Of a stretch of DNA of 64,000 nt, positions 55,412 to 64,000 are shown piece after piece. Source of the stretch: Laccaria trichodermophora (Eukaryota > Basidiomycota > Agaricomycetes > Agaricales > Hydnangiaceae); contig JACTVC010000002.1 in the NCBI GenBank assembly GCA_018417955.1, forward strand, positions 496,001-560,000, written 5' to 3'. The stretch's first letter is position 1. Each line of letters starts with the position of its first letter. The position numbers and the translations under genes were made by a program. The notes below the pieces were generated by a model that was not told where the DNA came from, searched no databases, and saw only the letters and a program-made list of their open reading frames with translations.

Positions 55412-55993
55412 AATCTAGCCGCTTTCCTTTCGTCTGAGTAATTCAGATTCACTCATTCCGTGTTTGTAATTCTCCTGTACTTCTCGGAGAGCCCGATTGC
55501 ACCATGTATAGAATTATGTACGTCTCTTGCTCCAATCCAGCTGTGTTTTAGAATCGAGATTCATTCCCAAAAAAAATCACCTATAGAAAATCCGCGTGAA
55601 AGCATCTTCATTTCCAAGAGGTTGCGGTTAATACGACCTGCCGTTTGTGTGCACCTCGCCACCTTATCAAGGGTTCTTTCAAATGGAGACGAACGCGGCA
55701 TGCATCGATTGCTTTTTATCCGCGAAGATGGCATGTGCCCGGGGGTGTCCGACGAAGTTCCTGATCATACAAACCAGGCTAACCAAGCTAGTCATGAGAT
55801 GAAACCCGTTTGCGTGTCCATTTGGGTGATCTCAGTAATGGGTCCCCACCCAGGGTGATTTGGTTCCAGATCGGTTACCTGGGCCTTTTATTGCGACTTG
55901 TGCTGAAGGGCGCTCTGAGGTATTAAAAGGTATATTAACACATGAGCGATCGCACAACAACCCAACTTCCCCCAGCCCACTTCACTCTCCATC

Positions 55994-57210
55994 ATGCTCA
56001 CAGACCTTGCTTACTGGGTTCGCACATTTCTCGCCTTCGACGTCGGGACAATCAAAGGAGCCCCCCTCGAGCCATTACTTGAAAAGGTAAGACCCTGAGC
56101 TCATCTCCCTACTTGTCCTGAAGCTTAGCACTCAGTCCGTAATTGCCGACCCTCACGATGAGCTCAAAAACGCCGTCACCGATTTACTCGCGGAGTGCAA
56201 TCTCCCCTTCCCCGTCACCCCGTACAACCATGAATTCCACAACGCTTGCTGCCAGGTGGCTAGGAGCAAAGGTTATGCGATGGAGACCTATCCTGGTGCC
56301 CGCTCTCTCCATCCCTTCATGCCGGGGGGCGTCGTAATGGCCACAACTGCCTATGCGCACCTCGATAACAAGTCCACCCAAATTTTCATTGCCCTCTATA
56401 CCGCATTCTTAATTTACCTCGACGATGTCTTTCAGCATGACATCAAATTTGTCTACTGCTTTAATGAGCGCTTCGTCTTGTGCCAACCCCAGGACGACCC
56501 TGTCCTCGATGGATTCGCTTCTTTGCTTCGTGAATTTCCTCAACATTTTGGACGCGTTGTCTCCAACATCATGACGACGTCGACGTTGAATCTCGTGACA
56601 GCGCTATTATTGGAACACGAAACGCAGGATATGAAGGTGCGGCTTATCCTAAAAATAGCTTACGCAAATAACGTTTCTTCATTCAGTCTTCTCCGGACGC
56701 CCATAATTATCCCACCTTTTCGCGAGTGATGTCAGGCGCCTCCGAGACCTACGCTCTCTTTGCCTTTCCTCCGCAAATTCCCATGCCATTTTACATTCAA
56801 GTGAGCTTGAGATCCTTCTGGCTACGGCCCATTGTCTGATGTTGGCTACCCAGGCACTCCCAGAAGACATGATGTTTATAAATAACGTTAAGTGCGTCGG
56901 GTTAAGATGCTCGGTGTAGTGGAGTGACTGATCTCATAATCATCCGTTCAGCGACGTCCTTTCCTTTTACAAGGAAGATTCTGCCGGTGAAACGGTCAAC
57001 CGTGTCTCAAATCTAGCAAGGTGCCACGGGGTTTCCAAATTGGAAGTCATCCACCGACTATCCCAAGATGCAGCTACATGCCACTCGCAAGTACTCAGAA
57101 TCCTTTCGCCTCATCGGGACGCCCATACCGCATACGCCAATTTTAGTCAAGGCTACATTGGGTTCCACGCATCACTTGCTCGGTATCGCTTGAACGAGTT
57201 GTTCTCCTAG
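55994..57210 (+). CDS. Sesquiterpene synthase, trichodiene-synthase (TRI5) superfamily
   Basis: Class I terpene cyclase that ionises a prenyl diphosphate. Five exons: 55994-56086, 56136-56636, 56697-56800, 56853-56891, 56952-57210. Exon 1 starts MLTDLAYWVRTFLAFDVGTI. The aspartate-rich motif is LIYLDDVFQHD (about 56410). The NSE metal-binding motif NDVLSFYKE is assembled across the last intron (56892-56951). Other typical parts: YNHEFHNACCQVARSKGY, ALYTAFLIYLDD and GYIGFHASLARYRLNELFS at the end. Length about 330 residues is usual for the family. Membership does not imply trichothecene production; mushrooms have many TRI5-like cyclases with other products. Pairs with the adjacent P450. Confidence 0.9.
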
Positions 57211-58589
57211 ATGAGGCATAGTCCTCCGCACGTCATTGAATCAATAGAGATTTTTTTTTCATTTCAAGTTTAATTATCATCTCCTATCATTCATCCTCCA
57301 AATCCGCTGTACGATTTTATATGTACATTATTTCTTGATTTGTTCAGATTGGCAGATTCAATTACTTCCCGCAAGCCGTTTCAAGTGAGCCGGCTTCCCT
57401 CCGCCACATTACCCCAAGAATCTGGTGACTGACATCTGCTGGAATTCCGACGCCGGACTGAATGACCCAGCGCTCAGCCTTCAATACCTACTTAGACCCG
57501 GTGTACCAAATTGCCCGCTTCGTGCTTGAAATTTTGATGCATTGCGTCTAAGTATGACAAGATAAGATAGATCCTCTACGGCCTAGACGCGTCATGGATA
57601 TGCCCTGTCCGATTCGAAAGGAAATGAGGTCATGAAATCAAGTCAAAGCTGGATGGTCGCCATCGTCACTGTTTACGCCATGAGCGTTTAATTTTATTTG
57701 CTGTGCCTACTCCTAAGGGCGTCTGCCAAGCAAATCTTGTTGACAGGGCACGGTGATATATTTTATTCAGGTCAATGCCAGCGTCAGGCCCTTAGTATAT
57801 GTGACCAGAGGGGGGCGGCATCGAGCGGTTCAAAAGCGGTTATCGGTACTGCGGCTTTCATCATGTATTGAGTACTAGGAGATGTACAGGGTAGCAAATG
57901 AAGTCATTGGACTTACCACGCATTCGGTGAGGGGTAATAGAACATTGCCCGGAAAGATTGAGCTTGAGACAAAAAAACGGACTGGGTTCTGCGGGACATC
58001 ATGCTAAGACATAACGTAGGGCATACGTGTCGGAATTCGCGTTGTCCTAGGTTTGACTGATGCGCACAGCCAAGACCTTGCCTTACTTTGCATTATGGCG
58101 TCGAGTACACGCGCCAACTTCGGCTAGCTTTTTTTCTGCAGGAATCAATCAATTAGCGGCTACTTTCGGGACGTCACACACGGTGGACCCACACTTGCGG
58201 TTTGAACTATCATGAATCAATTGGGTGGGTAATTTGTAGGCGCAGACACTTCATTGACATTTTATAGTGGGAGTCCCAAAGCTTAAAAACTTGGTAGACG
58301 TCAAATGATTGGAAGCAGAATTGGCGACCGACTCAGGCGCGCACTAAGTGTAGACCGTCCTTCAAGTTACTCAATTCGGTGTGACAAGTAGGGAGAACTC
58401 ACCTAGGTCGGATCTAAAGCGCGGTCGAGCGTATACTTGTAGAGACGCACCTAGTCAAGTATTTCGCGAAATCGCTACAAGCCTTGACGCTGTCGCTTCC
58501 GGTCGACGGATTGTCAACATTTCGACTGTCATTTCCACGTTCCCGATCCAGTTGTTCCCGGGTCTCGATGAGATGAAGACGTTTTTTTT
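57211..58589. other. Intergenic, no gene recognised
   Basis: No supported frame. The small frame at 58381-58617 lacks motifs. Confidence 0.5.
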
Positions 58590-59215
58590 ACGTGCTCGAA
58601 CTTGGGAAAGTACCTGAGTCCTCTGCGAAAACAGTCGTTAGCTACCGCTGTCATAGAAAGAACTTGACATGCAAAGCTGACCGCCGAACCATGCAGGTGA
58701 GGACTCGACGAGCAAATATATCGGCATTCGAACACGACCCGCTAAGCCCCCATGTAGTACCTCCATCCTTCGAAGAGATTTTGCAGGTAAGGTTGTTTGA
58801 AGGTTGTTCAACTATGTTCAAACGCAGGCGAATCTGTGCCGTCGGATGCTGTAGCCTCAAGATCCTGCCACCAACTTCGAGCAATGTTGACACTAGAAGG
58901 CCTGTAAAGACGAGATGTAGATCGCGTAGCGTTTTCTGGTTTGGGGGCTGAGCGCTGAGACTTGGCACGGTGCGGCCAATCTGACTGCTACCCAAAAGGT
59001 TGTCAGCCGAGGCTCCTGCATCCAGCGAGTGCACGCCGCACCTTCATGTCCAGGATCACCTTGATGAATGTTTCTTCGGGAGATGGCTGGAAGAGAGTCG
59101 GAAAAGTGCTTGTACTTGTATAAAAATAGACCGATACACGCGTTCTCACCTCGTGACGTGGAAGTTGGGGACTCACCAGGAGATATGTCTAAACTAGCAG
59201 CAAACAAACGAGTTA
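58590..59215 (+). repeat. Third, degraded copy of the NLR-upstream block
   Basis: Segments match 62520-63060: GCTCGAACTTGGGAAAGTA (58592) with CTCGGACTTGGGAAAGTAGC; TAGCTACCGCTGTCATAGAA with TGGCTACCCCCGTTATAGAA; CTGACTGCTACCCAAAAGGT with TGACTGCTACCAAAAAGATT; and TTGTATAAAAATAGACCGAT with TTGATAAAAATAGATCAAAA. It stops before any NB-ARC sequence, so an NLR gene is not attached. Confidence 0.6.
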
Positions 59216-59317
59216 GCAAGGAGTAATCACCATTGCATGACCCAGTCTGGTAGACCGGGTAATCAATGGGTTATATAACATTAAGTCACCCATTAAACTT
59301 AGATTTACAAATTTTTT

Positions 59318-60860
59318 TCAACCGTTAACATGTTCAAGTTCCTTTTTTTGAACAGCTCTCCAAAGTTGTTCAATTGCAACGTAGGTTGAGAGCAAGACAT
59401 CGAGGGAAAAAATAAGATAACAAGAGAGCTTATTCGCTGATTGAGTCCATATCTCTGCAACGAAGTAGATATCCGCTGCCCTTCGAGACGTAGTGGTCCA
59501 GATCTGGTTCGCATAGTGAGGGGAACATTGAAAGGTTTGCAGTTGATTTCCGTTGAAGGTCTGTCCATCGGGGAGATCAACGCATTGAGGGTCTGAGGGG
59601 TGTTGAATTTCTGAAAGAACACAAGTTGAAACGAAGAGGATATACCAATGCTAGGCTCTGTCGCAAGGAGCAAGATCTGATTCTGGTTCGTGTAGGCCCA
59701 TGTTTGAGCTGGGATAGTATCAATACACTGCCAGATCTTCAGCTTGTCGCCATTGTCAAAGAGGTTCGCTAGAACACATGCAACATTAGCTTTCAAGGGC
59801 ACGTAAACAAGGGTGCTTACGCAAGCCAGCATCCAAGCAGAAGTTCGTGCCCGCAAGTTGAACCTTCGTGAGGCCTCTGGTGATGTTCCATCGTTGAGCT
59901 GAACGGCCATTGCAGTCGAATCTGAACCAAAAAAGTAAATCAAAATCACGGAGAGAAGTCTCTGACGCAAAAAAACGTACATCTGAACCGGAGTTCCATT
60001 CTGCCGGATGTTACCCGCAACGTCCATACACTTACTGTTGTTGGAGTTGAGATGGATTTGTACACCAGCAGGAGTAGGGGTGGCGGTGGTAGTACTCGTA
60101 GTGGATGTACTTCGGACTGTGAACGTAGACGTGACGGTAACAGTGATTGGGCCAGTAGTCGTAGTCGTAGTCGTAGCAGTGCTGGAGTAGTAGTGGTCGT
60201 GACACTTATTCCGGAGGTGACGGTTCGGATTGATGTCACTGTAACAGTACGGGCTGTGGTCGTAGTGGGGATTGTCGTCGTGGCTGTAACGGTAACCGTG
60301 ATCGGACCAGTAGTCGGAGTCGTAGTGGTACTTGTACTTTGAGTCGTAGTGGTTGTGACGCTTATTCCAGACGTGACAGTTCGAGTCGATGTCACTGTGG
60401 TAGTGGTCCTAGTAGTGGTCTTGCTAGTCGTGGTAGTACTCGACGTGGTCGACGTAGTTGATGGAAGATGTGACTGTGGATGACGATGTTTTAGATGAGG
60501 AAGAGGTTGAGGACGACGGGGATTTGGAGGGAGCTGGTATATGATGTCGAGGAGGATTTAGAGGTCGAGCTGGTTGAACTGGTGGATGACGATCTTTAAG
60601 ACGTTGAGCTGGATGAGCTAGTAGATGACGGTGTCGACGAGTTGCTGACAGTGTTCGATGAGGTGGTCGGCGGTTTGGACGAGGAGGAAGATGAGGAGGA
60701 AGACGACGACGTGTGAGTGACAGAAACCCTCATCGTCGTTGTGGCCGCAGGCACCTGGGGGGCAGCGAGAATTGGGGAAACAGCCAAAAGGCAAAGGAGA
60801 AGTGACTTCGCCACCTGGGGAGCATGGCAGCCTCTCTTTTTGTGCCAAGTTTGACTGCCG
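59318..60860 (-). pseudogene. Secreted ricin B-type lectin gene with broken Ser/Thr-rich linker
   Basis: The C-terminal half is a clear beta-trefoil R-type lectin, spliced from exons at about 60050-59981, 59921-59830 and on to the stop at 59318. Its three subdomains are CMDVAGNIRQNGTPVQI with QRWNIT, FCLDAGLANLFDNGDKLKI with QTWAYT, and CVDLPDGQTFNGNQLQTF with NQIWTT (QxW motifs). Upstream is a Ser/Thr stalk with an internally duplicated unit of about 150 bp, then a hydrophobic segment KSLLLCLLAVSPILAAPQV like a signal peptide (60770-60830). The stalk contains an in-frame TAA near 60598 and at least two frame changes (60490, 60430) among GTA/GTC microsatellites. Unless unusual introns remove them, the gene is inactive. 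I cannot fix the start codon. Confidence 0.65.
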
Positions 60861-61114
60861 CGAGACAGTTCGGTGGAACTAATTCGAAAAAAGGAGATTA
60901 TATCTATGTTCGCTCTTGGATAGAACACGCACTCACTATCTGTTTCCATTGGGCTCCTCATCATAGAGCGACGTCTTTGGTGCTCTGCCTACCATGCGCA
61001 CCTTGCCCGCACCTTTCTTTCGAAGCTGTGTCTATTCCAAGATAATCCAAAGGCGTTAGGAGCGGTGTCGACCCAATATTCTCCTATGGGAGCGTATATA
61101 GCGCCTGAATCCAC

Positions 61115-63134
61115 CGCGTCAATAGTATTCCACAACAGCATCATGAATTCTTTCAAGACTCACTTCTCGTCCGTCACGGTCGAGCACCACAACCCACGCA
61201 AGGTGAGTCTGAGGTTGATGTTGCTGAATGGTGTCGTTCGTGCAGTTTGGGCCAGATCATGGGGTCCAGAAAGCTGGAATTCTATGGCGGTGTGTCGGTG
61301 TGGTAGTAACAGATACTATAAGCTCACAAGAAGCGAGAGTGTTGGGGAAACGCCGAGTAGAGATTGCCATGATTACTTTGTCTTTTTACCTTAAAGATCT
61401 CCGTGAAGTAACTAGGATACGCCAGTCAAAGTCGGACGTACCTTCATTCGAGAAGGGGTGCTTCCACTCGGAATGTCGCGGTGGCAGCAGCAAACGAGTA
61501 TATGAGCGTGCAAAAGGCAACGAGGTCGCCGAGCTTGTTGTGGTTGAGATCAAGAGTTTTGTTTGACGAAAACTCACATCACGGGAATCACGGAAAGGTC
61601 AGGCAAGTTCTACATACAACAGCGCAGTAGTAGCGGAAGTGACTGCGAGCGTTGTGTTCTACATTAATGGAATTAACGTCTCCAGCCAGTCTCTCGCTTA
61701 CTGCCACTGCCCCATCAATGCATCACGCCCAGCTCAATGAACTCCGCAGACACTTCCCCTCCCGATCGCATACCTTGCATTCCCAATCGGAACACTGCAT
61801 TTCCATGACACAATGTCTCTATGTCCGCCCAGAATCTAAACCCACTCCCACCAATGAACCTGCTCCGTCGCACTGGGCCCGTCCAACCTCAGCCTGTTCT
61901 TTCTCTTCGCCGGGCTGCCCTTGGCCGTCTAGAGGTCGTTTGCTGATGCGATGCCGGCTAAGGGCTACATTGTTTTCTCCACAAAAATGAGAAATCTCTC
62001 CAAGAAGACGGCGACGCGAGAGGTGGACATGCTCCCACGTCATTGAGAGACTTGAAGCATGACCTTCGAGCTGAAGAAAGTCGACGAAACGGAAATCCGA
62101 GAAAGCAAGCGGGGCTACAGGTGCATTCGGCCCGACATTCACCCTCTTCGAAGACTTGTCTTAACGCGGACCGCAATATCCACTCGGAGACATCGAACAA
62201 GACGAGTTTTATACCCATCCCTCATCCAAATTTGTCTCGATTCGCCCTCCACAATAAATCGAGTCGAAGGAGCCGTGAGTCCGTATCTTCTCAGGAAAGG
62301 CCCTCCCAACGATCGTCAATTGAGAGAAGGCCAAGGATACACTTGGCCAGTGCACTCGAGGGAGGTGGTAGAAAATTGGGAGGTGTAGACCCATTCCTGT
62401 TGCAGAGGACGGTAGGTGTGAGGGGGGGGGGTTGCGAAGAGGATGGTTTTCTTTGGCCGTTGCTCTAAGGCAAGTTTAAAGGGAAGGAGGTTGTGAACGT
62501 GGTGTGGAAGAGAAGGCGCTCGGACTTGGGAAAGTAGCAAATATTTAGAGTCATCTGCGTAAATAGTTGTTGGCTACCCCCGTTATAGAAAAGAATGTGA
62601 ACTCACTTGACATGCTTTGTCAGGCGAACCAAGGCCCAAGCTGTCCCATCATGCATTTCCAGACTTGACAGCGCCCTACCAAAAGTGCCGTGACTGCTAC
62701 CAAAAAGATTGTCAGCCGAGGTTCCTGCGTCCAGCATTTACATTCCCCACCTTCCTTTCCTGGGAAAGATCTTCATTGCTGTAAGTACGAATTCAAATGG
62801 GGAAGACGCGGGGTCCTGTCAAACACCGCCCGTCACATTTGGCGCCTTCGGCGCCAGGGGATTTCATATCCTTGTCGTGAACTCTGGAGGGGCCAGCATG
62901 CAAAAAGGTCGAGCCAACTCACCGAAAAGGGGGAACAGCCATCGCTGGACACCGAGGAGCGAGAAGGACGAAGATGGCGAGAAGACGATTGGAAAAGCCA
63001 GGCACGTGCTTAAGTTGATAAAAATAGATCAAAACACACGTTCACCTTGTGGCGTAATTGGGGGTCTCCTGGCCTCCAAGCGCTACCAGGCTTCTTTCCT
63101 TCCTTCCCTCATCCTCCACCTTCGGTATCTCAAC
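61115..63134 (+). repeat. NLR-upstream block, copy 2 (inverted duplicate of 36661-38758)
   Basis: Begins with CCGCGTCAATAGTATTCCAC and runs to the ATG of NLR 2. Conserved pieces: IRQSKSDVPSF, AKGNEVAELVVVE, ECRAECTCSPACFLGFPFRR (on minus), RPRIHLASALEGG and KIVSRGSCVQHLHSPPSFPG. Relative to copy 1, indels change the frames. Candidate splice sites exist (GTGAGTCTGAGG...TCGTGCAG at 61203-61244) but no whole protein could be read. Confidence 0.75.
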
Positions 63135-64000
63135 ATGAGCGGAGCGAGCGTTTTTGCCAGTGCTAATAACGTTGTTGTCAGCAACAGCACAGTCACTGCT
63201 ACTAACATTGTGAGTGGAATGGTTATTATTTAGGTGTTCCGGTGAACTCACCTCATAGCGTGGATCTCGGGCAGACGCACATCCACAACAGCTATTATGG
63301 GAGTAGGACGGTGTCTGATGGGGTCATTCCCCTCAAGCCAAATGCAAGCATTCGGTTCACAGGCCGCACAGAAGTTATCGCCAAACTAAAGGAGCATTTT
63401 TCTACTAACATGGTTGACACAGCTGAGAAAAGGAAATTTTTCCTGTTACATGGGATGGGAGGCATCGGGAAGACTCAAATTTGCTTGAAGTTTGTTGAGG
63501 AAATGGCTGGCTGGTGAGTATCACCAAAGATCCAGATCCAACCTTCATTTCTAAAAATTTTGATTCCCTTCAGTTTTTCTTCTGTTTTCTGGATTGATGC
63601 ATCTTCAGTTGTCACCATCACACAGGGACTCAAGGGTATTTGTAATCTCCCTGCAGCTCAGCCTTGTGGACTAGATGGCTCACCTGAATCTGCTCTTTAC
63701 TGGATTGGCTCACTGAAAGAGAATTATATCATGGTTTTTGACAATGCTGATGTTCTATCACCTGCTGAACTGGAGGCTTATCTTCCCCCTGGAGGGGGGG
63801 GAAACATTCTGATAACTAGTCGTAACTCTACCATGAGGACTCTGACTTCACCTGAGAATTCTCTTGAAGTAAATGAGATGGAAGAGAATGATGCTATTGA
63901 ATTACTTCTAAAAGCCAGCTGCTTGGAATCACCTACATCAGATGTTCAAGTTGAAGCCTCTAGGATTGTAAAGGAGCTTTGCTACCTTCCTCTTGCTATT
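63135..64000 (+). CDS. NB-ARC (TPR) NLR-like protein 2, 5' part, continues past window
   Basis: Paralogue of the gene at 30.8-36.7 kb. Exons 63135-63209 (25 codons, MSGASVFASANNVVVSNSTV...), 63275-63513 and 63574 onward. Intron 1 is 65 nt and intron 2 is 60 nt; the phase-0 acceptor GGGCAG before THIHNSYYGSRT was chosen because the alternative TAG site 16 nt earlier breaks the frame. P-loop HGMGGIGKTQ, Walker B YIMVFDNAD, ILITSRNST and the start of GLPL (CYLPLAI) are present. It is very close to gene 1 in the NB-ARC part, including in intron 2, implying a recent duplication. The repeat domain is outside the window. In gene 1 the P-loop exon is followed by about 20 TPR units. Confidence 0.88.

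Noticed and set aside
55994..57210. Genuine trichothecene (tri5) cluster
   Set aside because: Only family-level motifs match; no other trichothecene genes are nearby and TRI5-like cyclases with other products are common in mushrooms.
63259..63274. Intron 1 acceptor at CTCATAG before CGTGGATCTC in NLR 2
   Set aside because: It would put exon 2 out of frame and hit a stop; the GGGCAG site at 63271-63274 keeps phase 0 and is conserved in NLR 1.

Overview
The window looks like a stretch of a basidiomycete (mushroom-forming, Agaricomycete-type) nuclear genome. The evidence is: multi-exon genes with 45-70 nt GT-AG introns, an RNF216-type RBR ligase, a Tsp2-type tetraspanin, a P450 next to a trichodiene-synthase-family terpene cyclase, F-box/LRR remnants of the kind common in mushrooms, TPR-bearing NB-ARC (NLR-like) genes and a chromodomain Ty3/Gypsy element. 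About half of it is mobile or repetitive DNA, so this is an accessory region with islands of ordinary genes.

Layout. 0.5-19.9 kb: one ~4.7-kb fold-back (near-palindromic) repeat with tandem arrays in its arms, split by a 14.6-kb chromovirus on the minus strand. The chromovirus has 368-bp LTRs differing at 4 sites and a 5-bp TSD (TAACC). It carries two later insertions in pol and an unexpected 1104-codon third ORF between integrase and the 3' LTR that encodes an RS-dipeptide domain. 20.0-30.4 kb: nested cut-and-paste-type elements with short TIRs and dense subterminal repeats (a CACTA-like element with TIR CACTGTGAAGG and TSD ACA; a CATCAGG-ended family; a larger 22.7-28.9 kb element), tRNA-derived SINE-like units, a 33-bp array, a 160-bp array and a 400-bp polypurine tract. 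30.8-36.7 kb: NB-ARC/TPR gene 1 (minus), whose first intron is swollen by a CATCAGG-ended element. 36.7-38.8 kb: its upstream block, duplicated in inverted orientation at 61.1-63.1 kb in front of NB-ARC/TPR gene 2 (plus, running off the window end). The two NLR units therefore face away from a ~22-kb spacer.

The spacer holds a decayed F-box/LRR pseudogene (39.8-41.9), an RNF216-like RBR E3 ligase (42.0-45.1, minus), a tetraspanin (48.3-49.7, plus), a P450 plus terpene synthase pair in tandem (53.3-57.2, plus; a likely small sesquiterpenoid cluster), a third degraded copy of the NLR-upstream block (58.6-59.2) and a damaged secreted ricin-B-lectin gene (59.3-60.9, minus).

All calls come from reading the sequence; no database search was run. 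Exon borders were set by eye from GT-AG sites, reading phase and family motifs.
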